Below, in pieces: positions 54,872-63,293 of a DNA stretch of 64,000 bases. Every line of letters begins with the position of its first letter. The stretch's first letter is position 1. Made by a program: the position numbers and the translations under genes. The notes under the pieces are model-generated. The model did no database searches. It was not told where the DNA came from and saw only the letters and a program-made list of their open reading frames with translations. The stretch is from Trebonia sp964581815 (lineage in GTDB: Bacteria; Actinomycetota; Actinomycetes; Streptosporangiales; Streptosporangiaceae): positions 1-64,000 of the forward strand of contig CAZORE010000028.1 in the NCBI GenBank assembly GCA_964581815.1, given 5' to 3'.

Positions 54872-56260
54872 GCAGGCGAACGGGACCGCGGTGGTGACGT
54901 AGCGGTAGTCGAACTCCGCCGTCGCCGCGGGCACCACGATAAGCGCGAGCGAGCACGCCCAGGGAAGCAGCGCCGCGCTTCCCGCGCGCCGCCACCGGCG
55001 CGCGATCCCGAACAGGCCGACGAGCAGGATGAGCCCGTAGACCGTGCCCGGCAGCCAGACGTACCGCTGGTAGCCCCGGATGACCTGGGCGAACGGGCTG
55101 ACGATGACGGTCGCCGGGTTGCCGCGCACGTAGTACGCGGCGGCGGACGGGTACCCGCGGTACGGGGTGACCGGGATGACGTGCGACTGGTACCCGAACA
55201 GGTAGGCGTCGTAGGTGTCCGGGTTGGGGAAGACGGAGCGGTTCCACTCGAAGCTGCGCACCGTGTCGTCCCACACCGCGCGGGCGTAGTCAAGCGGCTG
55301 TGCCTCGATGGCCCGGGCGGCGAACCGCTCGGCAAGCTTGTCGACCGCGGGCGAGAACATCGGCTCGGGCAGGCGCAGCAGCGGGCTCGCCGAGGTCCAG
55401 ATATAGGCCTGCGCGATCGGCCGCTTGTCCGGCGGCACCGACGTGCACAGCGGCAGCAGGTCAGCCGTCAGGGACATGCGCGAGCAGTCGGCGAACGTCA
55501 TGACCCGTGAGTAGAGGAAGACCCCGGTGGAGTCGGTCATCGCGTACTCGCCGTGGGCCGACTTGTACCAGCCCTCGTAGCCGGCCACCGGCACGGCGAA
55601 CGCCAGCGCGCACGCGGCCATGGCGGCCACCACGGCCAGCACCTGCTGCCGGAGCGGGCGCGCGGGCCGGGGTATCAAGCGGACCAGCAGGTAGACGAGG
55701 AACACGGCGAGTAGCGGCAGCCCGGTGGGCCGGACCGTGGAGGAGAGCCCGAGCAGCAGGCCGGCCGCCACGCAGGCCCGCCAGGACGGGCGCGGCGACC
55801 ACAGCATGATGGCGACGGCGGCCATCGTCAGGAAGAGGAACAGCGTGTCGGCCATGATCAGGTGCTCGAGCTGGATCTCGAAGCCGTCGTAGAGCACCGG
55901 CAGCGTGGCGAGCACCGCGGCCCAGGCGGGCACGGCGAACCGGTGCCGGGCGAGCGCGTAGATCATTACGGCCACGAGCAGCCCCATCAGGTGCTGTGAC
56001 GCCGTCACGAGCAGGTAGCTGTGCGCCGGGGACAGCAACCACAGGTACACGGGGTAGCCGGCGGGCCGGGTGGTGCCCGGGGTCAGCGTCACCGCCGCGC
56101 GCATGTAGCTGAACGAGTCGTTGAACCAGGACTGCCAGCGGTAGCCGAGCTCGGCGTCCGCCCGCAGCGCGATCGCGGGCACGAGCACGGCGGCGAACAG
56201 GCGGTTTCCGGCGATTAGCCGGGTGATCGGCCGCCATATCACCGCAGGCATTCCCCTCAA
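54749..56260 (-). CDS. Polytopic membrane protein, GT-C-like
   Basis: This 503-residue protein has about ten spans and a large external region between residues 215 and 400. The loop after the first span reads WQSWFNDSFSYMRAAVTLTP, with an Asp where GT-C enzymes have their catalytic acid. No named family is recognised. Its C-terminal 41 codons are antisense to the rsmI end. Close to pmt and a GT2 gene, it may take part in envelope glycosylation. Confidence 0.65.
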   Translation of the reverse strand: MRGMPAVIWRPITRLIAGNRLFAAVLVPAIALRADAELGYRWQSWFNDSFSYMRAAVTLTPGTTRPAGYPVYLWLLSPAHSYLLVTASQHLMGLLVAVMIYALARHRFAVPAWAAVLATLPVLYDGFEIQLEHLIMADTLFLFLTMAAVAIMLWSPRPSWRACVAAGLLLGLSSTVRPTGLPLLAVFLVYLLVRLIPRPARPLRQQVLAVVAAMAACALAFAVPVAGYEGWYKSAHGEYAMTDSTGVFLYSRVMTFADCSRMSLTADLLPLCTSVPPDKRPIAQAYIWTSASPLLRLPEPMFSPAVDKLAERFAARAIEAQPLDYARAVWDDTVRSFEWNRSVFPNPDTYDAYLFGYQSHVIPVTPYRGYPSAAAYYVRGNPATVIVSPFAQVIRGYQRYVWLPGTVYGLILLVGLFGIARRWRRAGSAALLPWACSLALIVVPAATAEFDYRYVTTAVPFACLAAAMTFGTASLTRRGASGGPDGRLADAGHDKRDLTADAA

Positions 56261-56389
56261 GCCCGTATCCTCCTACTTCTAGGGCGCCGTGGCTGACCGG
56301 GCGCCCCGAGTGCCTAACGTGCGTGCAATCTACGGCAAAACGGGCGCTAACTGTTCAAGCGTCACCGTAATACGGCGAATGGAGTCCAC

Positions 56390-57607
56390 GTGGAGTTGAC
56401 GGTCGTCATGCCCTGTCTCAATGAGGCGGAAACCGTGGCAACCTGCGTGCGGAAGGCAGTCAAGTTCATCGCCGACAACGGGATCGACGGCGAGGTCGTG
56501 GTGGCCGACAACGGCTCGACCGACGGCAGCCGGGAGCTGGCTGCGGACGCGGGCGCCCGGGTGGTCCCGATTTCCGAGCGCGGCTACGGCAACGCGCTCA
56601 TGGGCGGGATCATCGCCGCCCGCGGCGAGTACGTGATCATGGGCGACGCCGACGACAGCTACGACTTCACCAACCTGATGCCATTCGTCACCGAGTTGCG
56701 ACAGGGCTACGACCTGGTGATGGGCAACCGGTTCAAGGGCGGGATCGCCCCCGGCGCGATGCCGCCGCTGCACCGCTACCTCGGCACCCCGGTGCTTTCC
56801 TTCATCGGCCGGCTGTTCTTCCGCTCCAGCATCGGCGACTTCAACTGCGGCCTGCGCGGCTTCCGGCGAGACAGTGCCATCGCCCTCGGCCTGCAGGCCA
56901 CCGGCATGGAGTTCGCCAGCGAAATGATCGTGCGCTCCGCCCTCGCCAAGCAGAAGATCTCCGAGGTGCCGACCACCCTCGCCAAGGACGGCCGCAGCCG
57001 CCCGCCGCACCTGAACACCTGGCGCGACGGCTGGCGCCACCTGCGGTTCCTGCTGCTGTTCAGCCCCCGCTGGCTGTTCTTCATCCCCGGCCTCGTGCTG
57101 CTTGTCCTCGGCCTCGGGCTCGGCGCGGCGGTCGCGACCGGGCCGCTGACCATCGGCGGGGTCTCCCTGGACGTGGACACCCTCGTCGCGTGCGGCGCCA
57201 TGGTCGACATCGGGTTCCAGGCGGTGCTCTTCTGGCTGTTCACCCAGGTGTACGCCAGCGCGGAGGGGTTCCTGCCGACCTATCCCAGGGTGCAGACGAT
57301 GCTCGGCAAGCTGTCACTCGAGCGTGGCGTGCTGGCCGGCGCCGCGGTGGGCCTCGCGGGCCTTGTCGGCCTGATCTTCTCGCTGACCTACTGGCAGGGC
57401 CACGCCTTCGGTCACCTGAACTACGAGCACGCGCTGCGCCTGATGGTCCCGTCAGTGACCGCGCTGGTGCTGTGCTGCCAGATCATCCTCGGCACGTTCT
57501 TCCTGTCGATCCTTGGCATCAGGCAGACGCGCCACGTCCCGGTCGGGGCGAAGGCGGAGCTCAATGTCAGCGACGAGCCCTCTTCTCTTGGCCCTCGGAC
57601 CAGGTAA
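56390..57607 (+). CDS. GT2 glycosyltransferase with C-terminal membrane domain
   Basis: This 405-residue protein starts at GTG 56390. It has GT2 motifs VVMPCLNEAETV, VVADNGSTDGSREL and MGDADDSYDF (DXD-like), and SIGDFNCGLRGFRRD. After residue 225 there are about five spans. This is the form of polyprenyl-phosphate-sugar synthases of the DPM1/Ppm1-like group with a membrane extension. It could feed the nearby GT-C or PMT enzymes. A stem-loop element spans its stop codon. Confidence 0.83.
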   Translation: MELTVVMPCLNEAETVATCVRKAVKFIADNGIDGEVVVADNGSTDGSRELAADAGARVVPISERGYGNALMGGIIAARGEYVIMGDADDSYDFTNLMPFVTELRQGYDLVMGNRFKGGIAPGAMPPLHRYLGTPVLSFIGRLFFRSSIGDFNCGLRGFRRDSAIALGLQATGMEFASEMIVRSALAKQKISEVPTTLAKDGRSRPPHLNTWRDGWRHLRFLLLFSPRWLFFIPGLVLLVLGLGLGAAVATGPLTIGGVSLDVDTLVACGAMVDIGFQAVLFWLFTQVYASAEGFLPTYPRVQTMLGKLSLERGVLAGAAVGLAGLVGLIFSLTYWQGHAFGHLNYEHALRLMVPSVTALVLCCQIILGTFFLSILGIRQTRHVPVGAKAELNVSDEPSSLGPRTR

Positions 57608-57639
57608 AGCCATGCGGCTACGGCAAAAGAAGTGGGCTC
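57575..57639 (-). repeat. Stem-loop element, copy 2 (16-bp stem, 33-nt loop)
   Basis: GAGCCCTCTTCTCTTG and CAAAAGAAGTGGGCTC pair in 14 of 16 positions (one G-U-type) around a loop of exactly 33 bases that contains the stop codon of the GT2 gene. It shares the TTCTTTTGCC edge and the spacing of a loop CCTG with the element at 32599-32665. Confidence 0.65.
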
Positions 57640-57671
57640 GCAGACCACGCCACAGCCCGTAGGCTTTAACC

Positions 57672-59474
57672 ATGTCACCCGCCAATCCGAAGCACATCCT
57701 GACCGCGGCGGCCTGGCCCTATGCCAACGGCCCGCGGCACATCGGCCACGTCTCCGGCTTCGCCATCCCGAGCGACATGTTCAGCCGGTACCAGCGGATG
57801 GCGGGCAACAACGTGCTGATGGTCTCCGGCACCGACGAGCACGGCACCCCGATCCAGGTCCAGGCGGACCGGGAGGGCGTCTCCGCCCGGGAGCTTGTCG
57901 ACCGGTACAACGGCGTCATCGGCCACGACCTCGCCAACCTGGGCGTGAGCTATGACCTGTTCACCAGGACCACGACCGCTAACCACTACGCGGTCACCCA
58001 GGAGATCTTCCTCACCCTGCTCAAGAACGGGTATATCTTCCCCAAGGTCACGCTCGGCGCCATCTCGCCGTCCACCGGCCGCACGCTGCCCGACCGATAC
58101 ATCGAGGGCACCTGCCCGATCTGCGGTTACCCGAGCGCGCGCGGCGACCAGTGCGACAACTGCGGCAACCAGCTCGACCCGACCGACCTGATCAACCCGG
58201 TATCGAAGATCAACGGCGAGACCCCGCAGTTCGTCGAGCAGGAGCACTACTTCCTCGACCTGCCGGCCTTCACCGACGCGCTGAGCTCGTACCTGAAGTC
58301 CAAGGAAGGCCACTGGCGGCCGAACGTGCTCAGGTTCTCCCTGAACCTGCTCGACGACCTGCAGCCGCGGGCGATCACCCGCGACCTCGACTGGGGCGTC
58401 CCCGTGCCGCTCGACGACTGGCGTGACCGCAACGACAAGCGGATCTACGTCTGGTTCGACGCGGTGATCGGCTACCTGTCGGCGTCGATCGAGTGGGCCC
58501 GCCGCAGCGGCGACCCGGACGCCTGGCGCGCCTGGTGGAGCAACGAGAACGCCGAGTCCTACTACTTCATGGGCAAGGACAACATCGTCTTCCACTCGGA
58601 GATCTGGCCGGCGATGCTGCTCGGCTACAACGGGGAGGGCGACAAGGGCGGCTCCCCGGGAACGTTCGGGCCGCTCAACCTGCCGTCGGAGGTGGTGAGC
58701 AGCGAGTTCCTCACCATGGAGGGCCGCAAGTTCTCCTCCTCGCGCCAGGTGGTCATCTACGTCAAGGACTTCCTCGAGCGCTACGACGTGGACGCACTGC
58801 GCTATTACATCGCGGTGGCCGGGCCGGAGACGCACGACACCGACTTCACCTGGAGTGAGTTCGTCCGCAGGAACAACGACGAGCTGGTCGCGACCTGGGG
58901 CAACCTGGTCAACCGGTCGGTGTCCTTCGCGGCGAAGAACATCGGCTCGATCCCGTCCGCCGGCGAGTTCACCGACGCCGACCGGGCACTGCTCGCCGCC
59001 ACCTCCGCCGCGTTCGGCTCGGTCGGCGAGCACCTGGCCCACTCCCAGTTCAAGGCCGCCGTCAACGACGCGATGCGCGCGATCGGCGAGGTCAACAAGT
59101 ACTTCTCTGAGCAGGCGCCGTGGAAGCTGCGCACCGAGGACCCCGAGCGGATGAAGACGGTGCTGCACGTCACGCTCCAAGCGGTGGCGGACGCGAAGAC
59201 GCTGCTCACCCCGTTCCTGCCGCGCTCGTCCCAGGCCGTGCACGAGATGCTCGGCGGCACCGGTGACTGGTCGGGCATGCCGCGGATCGAGCAAGTGGAC
59301 GAGGACGGCGGCCCGTCCTACCCGGTGATCACCGGCGACTACGACTCCACGTTCCGCTGGGAGTCCCGGCCGGTGGCGCCGGGCACGCCGCTGGCGGTGC
59401 CCACCCCGCTGTTCACGAAGCTTGACCAGTCGGTGGTCGATGAGGAAATCGCCCGGCTCGCCCCTAATGAATAG
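57672..59474 (+). CDS. metG: Methionyl-tRNA synthetase
   Basis: This 600-residue class I synthetase starts at ATG 57672. It has the literal HIGH motif (GPRHIGHVSGFAIPSD), a zinc-knuckle with CPICGYPSARGDQCDNC, and GRKFSSSRQ in place of KMSKS. It has no C-terminal dimer domain. The stop overlaps the tatD start (ATGAATAG). Confidence 0.96.
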   Translation: MSPANPKHILTAAAWPYANGPRHIGHVSGFAIPSDMFSRYQRMAGNNVLMVSGTDEHGTPIQVQADREGVSARELVDRYNGVIGHDLANLGVSYDLFTRTTTANHYAVTQEIFLTLLKNGYIFPKVTLGAISPSTGRTLPDRYIEGTCPICGYPSARGDQCDNCGNQLDPTDLINPVSKINGETPQFVEQEHYFLDLPAFTDALSSYLKSKEGHWRPNVLRFSLNLLDDLQPRAITRDLDWGVPVPLDDWRDRNDKRIYVWFDAVIGYLSASIEWARRSGDPDAWRAWWSNENAESYYFMGKDNIVFHSEIWPAMLLGYNGEGDKGGSPGTFGPLNLPSEVVSSEFLTMEGRKFSSSRQVVIYVKDFLERYDVDALRYYIAVAGPETHDTDFTWSEFVRRNNDELVATWGNLVNRSVSFAAKNIGSIPSAGEFTDADRALLAATSAAFGSVGEHLAHSQFKAAVNDAMRAIGEVNKYFSEQAPWKLRTEDPERMKTVLHVTLQAVADAKTLLTPFLPRSSQAVHEMLGGTGDWSGMPRIEQVDEDGGPSYPVITGDYDSTFRWESRPVAPGTPLAVPTPLFTKLDQSVVDEEIARLAPNE

Positions 59475-60348
59475 CCCGAACGAGAGCACGGCTTCGTCTC
59501 CACCGCCCGACCGCGCGCCCGATACGATGGCGGCAGCCATCGGGCGCGCGGCCCTCCGGGGGGCACTGCCGGATCCGGGCGGCTTCGACGCGCACACCCA
59601 CATGGACATACTCGGGTTGCCGGTCGACGGGGTGCTCGACGCTGCCCGCGCCGCCGGCATCACCCGGGTGGTCAACGTCGGCTGTGACCTGGCCTCGTCC
59701 CGCTGGGCGGTGTCGACCGCCGAGGAGTACCCGGACGCGTACGCGGCGGTGGCGATCCACCCCAACGAGACGGGGGCGGTTTACCGGGAGCGTGAGCCGG
59801 TGCTCGCCGCGATTTCAGCCTTGGCGGAGTCCCCGAGGGTCGTGGCGGTCGGCGAGACAGGGCTCGACTACTACCGGGACTACTCGGCGCACGAGGTACA
59901 GCTGGCGTGGTTCCGCGCGCATATCGAGCTCGCGCGGCGGACCGGCAAGGCCCTGATGATCCACGACAGGGACGCGCACGAGGACGTGCTGTCGATCCTG
60001 GAGGACTACGCGCCGTGGCCGCCGTACTCGGTGATCTTCCACTGCTTCTCCGGCGACGCCGCGATGGCGGAGCGGTGCGCCGCGGCCGGCTACCTGATGA
60101 GCTTCGCCGGCAACGTGACGTTCAAGAACGCGGACGCGCTGCGCGGGGCCGCGCACGTCGCGCCGCCGGAGCTAATGCTCGCGGAGACTGACGCGCCGTA
60201 CCTCACCCCGGTCCCGCACCGGGGCAAGCCGAATTCCCCGGCGATGACCGCCTACACGATCCGCTACCTAGCGGCGCTCAAGAACCTGGACATCGCGGAC
60301 TTCTGCACCATCTTGCAGGCGACGGGAAGCCGTGTCTTCGGCTGGTAG
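59467..60348 (+). CDS. tatD: TatD family metal-dependent hydrolase
   Basis: This 293-residue TIM-barrel nuclease starts at ATG 59467, overlapping the metG stop by eight bases. The metal ligands appear in GFDAHTHMDI, VGETGLDYYRD, ALMIHDRDAHED, FHCFSGDAAMAE and LAETDAPYLTP. The first 35 or so residues (NSPNESTASS, then DRAPDTMAAAIGRAALRG) precede the family start and are partly encoded by a palindromic repeat, so the repeat has become part of the protein. Confidence 0.92.
   Translation: MNSPNESTASSPPPDRAPDTMAAAIGRAALRGALPDPGGFDAHTHMDILGLPVDGVLDAARAAGITRVVNVGCDLASSRWAVSTAEEYPDAYAAVAIHPNETGAVYREREPVLAAISALAESPRVVAVGETGLDYYRDYSAHEVQLAWFRAHIELARRTGKALMIHDRDAHEDVLSILEDYAPWPPYSVIFHCFSGDAAMAERCAAAGYLMSFAGNVTFKNADALRGAAHVAPPELMLAETDAPYLTPVPHRGKPNSPAMTAYTIRYLAALKNLDIADFCTILQATGSRVFGW
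59511..59572 (-). repeat. Two-hairpin palindromic repeat, copy D, inside tatD
   Basis: In reverse orientation it reads CCCCCCGG, then GCGCGCCCGATGGCTGCCGC and CATCGTATCGGGCGCGC, matching copy A closely except that the first hairpin is half lost. It is read in frame as part of the TatD N-terminus. Confidence 0.8.
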
Positions 60349-60390
60349 CGGCCGGCCGACCACTTTCCGGCGCGCTGAACTCAGGATGGT

Positions 60391-60426
60391 GGACATTTGG
60401 GTACACGGGAGTGTGCCTAAATGTCC
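60391..60426 (+). promoter_or_regulatory. Palindrome enclosing the rsmA ribosome site and start codon
   Basis: GGACATTTGGGTACAC (60391-60406) and GTGTGCCTAAATGTCC (60411-60426) are inverted repeats with 14 of 16 matches. The ATG of rsmA (60421) lies in the right arm, and GGGAG spans the loop. In RNA this would hide the start codon. In DNA it could be an operator. Confidence 0.7.
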
Positions 60427-61413
60427 ACTCAGTCGCGGCGCAGGGGCGTGCCGGGCGTGAACGGCGTCGTCCGGCTGCTCGGTGCGGGGGACATCAGGGA
60501 CATAGCGGGCCGGCTTGGGGTGCACCCGACGAAGAAACTCGGCCAGAACTTCGTCGTCGAGCCGGGCACCGTCCGGCAGATCGCGGCGCTCGCCGCGGTG
60601 CGTCCCGGCGACGTGATCCTTGAGGTCGGCCCCGGCCTCGGCTCGCTGACCCTCGCGCTGATCGAGGTCATCGGCGCGACACCCGGGATGCTGAACTGGG
60701 GAAAGGTCTGCGGTACCGCGGTACGGGACGGGGCGGTGATGCCGCCCGCCGGCTCGTGGCCCGTTCCCGTGCAGCTTGTCGCGGTCGAGATCGACCCGGT
60801 GCTCGCCGCCGAGCTGCCGAAGACGATAGCGGCGCGGGCGCCGGAACTCGCCGGCCGGGTCACCGTCCTGGCCGCCGACGCGCTGGCTATCGGGCCAATG
60901 GCGATGGGTGCCGCTGTGCCGACGGTGCTCGCGGCGAACCTCCCTTACAACGTCGCGGTGCCCGTGGTGCTGCACCTGCTCGCGGTCCTGCCCTCGCTGC
61001 GCCACGGCGTCGTCATGGTGCAGGCCGAGGTCGCCGACCGGATGTGCGCAGGGCCGGGCAGCCGGGTGTACGGAATCCCGTCGGCCAAGCTCGCCTGGTA
61101 CGCGGAAGCCAGGTCCGCCGGGACCGTGCCGCGCGGTGTCTTCTGGCCGGTGCCGAACGTGGATTCCAAGCTCGTGGCGTTCACCCGCCGCGAGCCGCCG
61201 GCGGCCACGGCGAGCCGCGAGGAAGTGTTCGCGGTGGTCGACGCCGCCTTTGGCCAGCGCCGCAAGACGCTGCGCGCGGCACTCGCCGGCTGGGCCGGGT
61301 CCGCCGCAGAGGCTGAGCGCGTGCTCCGCGCGGCCGGCGTCGACCCAGGCGCCCGCGGCGAGACCCTGGCTATTGCCGACTTCGCCCGCATCGCCGACGC
61401 GCGTGGCGCGTAG
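60421..61413 (+). CDS. rsmA: 16S rRNA dimethyladenosine transferase
   Basis: This 330-residue KsgA methylates two adenines near the 3' end of 16S rRNA. Motifs are HPTKKLGQNFVVEPGTV, ILEVGPGLGSLTLALIE, VAVEIDPVLA, LAANLPYNVAVPVVLHL and VPNVDSKLVAF. Between the first two SAM-binding motifs there is an extra stretch of about 33 residues (GATPGMLNWGKVCGTAV onward) that the family normally lacks. Here tatD is directly followed by rsmA. The rpfB gene found between them in mycobacteria is absent. Confidence 0.92.
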   Translation: MSTQSRRRGVPGVNGVVRLLGAGDIRDIAGRLGVHPTKKLGQNFVVEPGTVRQIAALAAVRPGDVILEVGPGLGSLTLALIEVIGATPGMLNWGKVCGTAVRDGAVMPPAGSWPVPVQLVAVEIDPVLAAELPKTIAARAPELAGRVTVLAADALAIGPMAMGAAVPTVLAANLPYNVAVPVVLHLLAVLPSLRHGVVMVQAEVADRMCAGPGSRVYGIPSAKLAWYAEARSAGTVPRGVFWPVPNVDSKLVAFTRREPPAATASREEVFAVVDAAFGQRRKTLRAALAGWAGSAAEAERVLRAAGVDPGARGETLAIADFARIADARGA

Positions 61414-61424
61414 GTCGCCCATCG

Positions 61425-62093
61425 TTAGACAGCGCTGAGCAGGTCGGCGAGCGGCCGCGGTACCTCGTCCAGGTCGATCGCCTCGGTCAGCAGCCGGGCG
61501 TAGCGTGACTTGCGCTGCGCGCCGGCGCCGAGGAAGCGCCGCAACTGGGCGGCCTCGCGCCTTCCCCGCCAGGCAGGCTGCCGCTGGATGGTGCGGAACG
61601 CGCGCAGGTCCCCGTGCGCGCAGAACAGCTCCGTCACGAGTACGGGCCCGGCGGCGCGGATGAGCTCGTCTTCCAGGTCCTCGACACAGGTGAAGAAGCC
61701 AAGCCGCTCCAGGTCCGCGCGTACACCAGGCTCGCCAAGCCCGGCCGTGGCCAGCCCGCGCCTGACGATGTGCGCCTCGCCGGCGTCGCAGAGTCCGGCG
61801 AGCCGCGCGCCGACTCCCGTCGGGCCGAAGCGCCGCAGGTAGCGGCCGAACCCGTGGGCGCCGCCCGTGGGCAGCACGGCCACTCTCTCGGCGGCCAGGT
61901 CCCGCCCGAGCCGGACGGCGAGGGTCTCGACGGCGATCTGGTCGCTGATCCCCTCGACAAGCACGACGGTGCGGGCGCCTGCCGTCCGCGCCAGCGCCAC
62001 GGCGGTCGCCTCGGTCGCGGCCGCTGGCCCGCTCACGTAACCGGCGAGGGGGCTGCCTGCGTCGCCTGCCCGCATATCCCCACTGTCGGCCAT
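61425..62093 (-). CDS. TOPRIM-domain protein, OLD-nuclease type
   Basis: This 222-residue protein starts at ATG 62093 (MADSGDMRAGDAG). The TOPRIM core has the acidic TVVLVEGISDQIAVETLAVR, the glycine turn PTGGAHGFGRYLRRF and the LAGLCDAGEA motif with its Asp. The C-terminal half (FFTCVEDLEDELIRAAG) resembles OLD-family endonucleases but without their ATPase domain. The role is unknown. Its stop is 11 bases from the rsmA stop on the opposite strand. Confidence 0.75.
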   Translation of the reverse strand: MADSGDMRAGDAGSPLAGYVSGPAAATEATAVALARTAGARTVVLVEGISDQIAVETLAVRLGRDLAAERVAVLPTGGAHGFGRYLRRFGPTGVGARLAGLCDAGEAHIVRRGLATAGLGEPGVRADLERLGFFTCVEDLEDELIRAAGPVLVTELFCAHGDLRAFRTIQRQPAWRGRREAAQLRRFLGAGAQRKSRYARLLTEAIDLDEVPRPLADLLSAV

Positions 62094-62127
62094 GGCCACG
62101 GCCGGCGCCACCCGGTTTCGCCGCCGG

Positions 62128-62919
62128 CTAGGCCCCTTTGCGTCCCACGAGGTGGAAGACGCGGCTGAGCTGGCGGTAAGGGTCTCGCCGGCTGGCTTCC
62201 AGTTCGACCGCGGCGGTTGCCGCCACCTGCTGCGCGTTGCCCGGATCCAGCTCCGCGCCGCTGAACTCGAGCCAGTCGACGAACAGCCACACCCCGTACC
62301 AGCGCACCGGCTGCACGCCGTGGCCGCGGAGGAGCTCGCTGAGCTCCTCAACCGTGTCGGCCCGGCCCGGCACGCCGAGTACCCCGATCTCGGTCCTGGC
62401 GTCGAACGACGCGAGTGCGTCGGCCCAGCGCCGTTCCATGGCCGGGCGCACCGCGCCCGCCCTGGCGTTGCCGGTCATGATCGACACGACGCCGCCGGCC
62501 GTGGCGCACCGGCACAGCTGGCTGACCAGCGGCTCTGGCTGGTCCAGGTAGCCGAGCACGCCATGGCACAGCACCGCGTCGAATCGCTCGCCGTTGACCG
62601 CCTCGTCGGCGTTCTCCCCGCCCGCCGCAAGCAACGCCACCCGCCGCTGGGCCTGCGCCGGCAGCCGCTCCAGGCGCTGCCGCGCCTTGTCGAGCATCGC
62701 CGCCGACGAATCGAGCAACGTCACCTCGTAACCGGCCTGGGCCAGCGGAAACGACTGATGCCCCGCCCCGCCGCCAACGTCGAGCACGCGCGCCGGAGGC
62801 GGCGGCAGGTGCTCAAGCAACTGCTGGTGCATCACGTAGGTGCGCACCAGCCCCTTCACCGAGGCGTACGCCTTATCGGCGAACTGGTCAGCCAGACTGG
62901 CCCAGATGTCCTCGCCCAC
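62128..62919 (-). CDS. SAM-dependent methyltransferase, SmtA/CmoM-like
   Basis: This protein of about 263 residues starts at GTG 62919 (MGEDIWASLADQFADKAYAS). Motif I is RVLDVGGGAGHQSFPLA, followed by EVTLLDSSAAML and FDAVLCHGVLGYL. The overall shape resembles the CmoM/SmtA group of tRNA or small-molecule methyltransferases. The substrate is unknown. It precedes the TOPRIM gene by 34 bases on the same strand. Confidence 0.82.
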   Translation of the reverse strand: MGEDIWASLADQFADKAYASVKGLVRTYVMHQQLLEHLPPPPARVLDVGGGAGHQSFPLAQAGYEVTLLDSSAAMLDKARQRLERLPAQAQRRVALLAAGGENADEAVNGERFDAVLCHGVLGYLDQPEPLVSQLCRCATAGGVVSIMTGNARAGAVRPAMERRWADALASFDARTEIGVLGVPGRADTVEELSELLRGHGVQPVRWYGVWLFVDWLEFSGAELDPGNAQQVAATAAVELEASRRDPYRQLSRVFHLVGRKGA

Positions 62920-63115
62920 CCCGCCACGATAGCGGGGGCGAGGTTCGGCATGCCGCTCAGCATCGCGGCCGCCCGTAAAGTCGGCCGCCGCAAAGCCGGC
63001 CGCCCGCTGTGAGCGGGGCCCGGGGCCGGGCGGAGCCTCGTTTGAAGGGGGACAACGGGGCCTGCGAGGACCGTGATCAGCATGGTATTCTCGGATAATC
63101 GCAGGCAGAATCATT

Positions 63116-63179
63116 ATTATGAAGACTTTTAGTGTTATGAAGGGTTTATGGTGCTATGACACGAAAAAGTCTTCATTAT
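63116..63179. repeat. AT-rich long inverted repeat
   Basis: ATTATGAAGACTTTTAGTG plus TTATG on the left is answered by CTATGACACGAAAAAGTC plus TTCATTAT on the right, a stem of about 24 bp with one bulge and few mismatches, around a 14-base loop. Its base composition is far below the genome average. It lies in the 374-base gap 62920-63293 before ispE, which otherwise shows no gene. Confidence 0.75.
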
Positions 63180-63293
63180 CATGGTCGCCAACTGCGGCGA
63201 TGGTGCCTTTGAGATTGATGATGCCCTAGTTGTTCGTCGCGCGGCGTCCCTGGCCACGCCCGCTCTGTCGCGGCAAAGTAGGCTTCCGTGTTC

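Noticed and set aside
57675..59765. 696-codon minus-strand frame opposite metG
   Set aside because: MetG on the plus strand is intact. The opposing frame has the composition of an antisense shadow in high-GC DNA.
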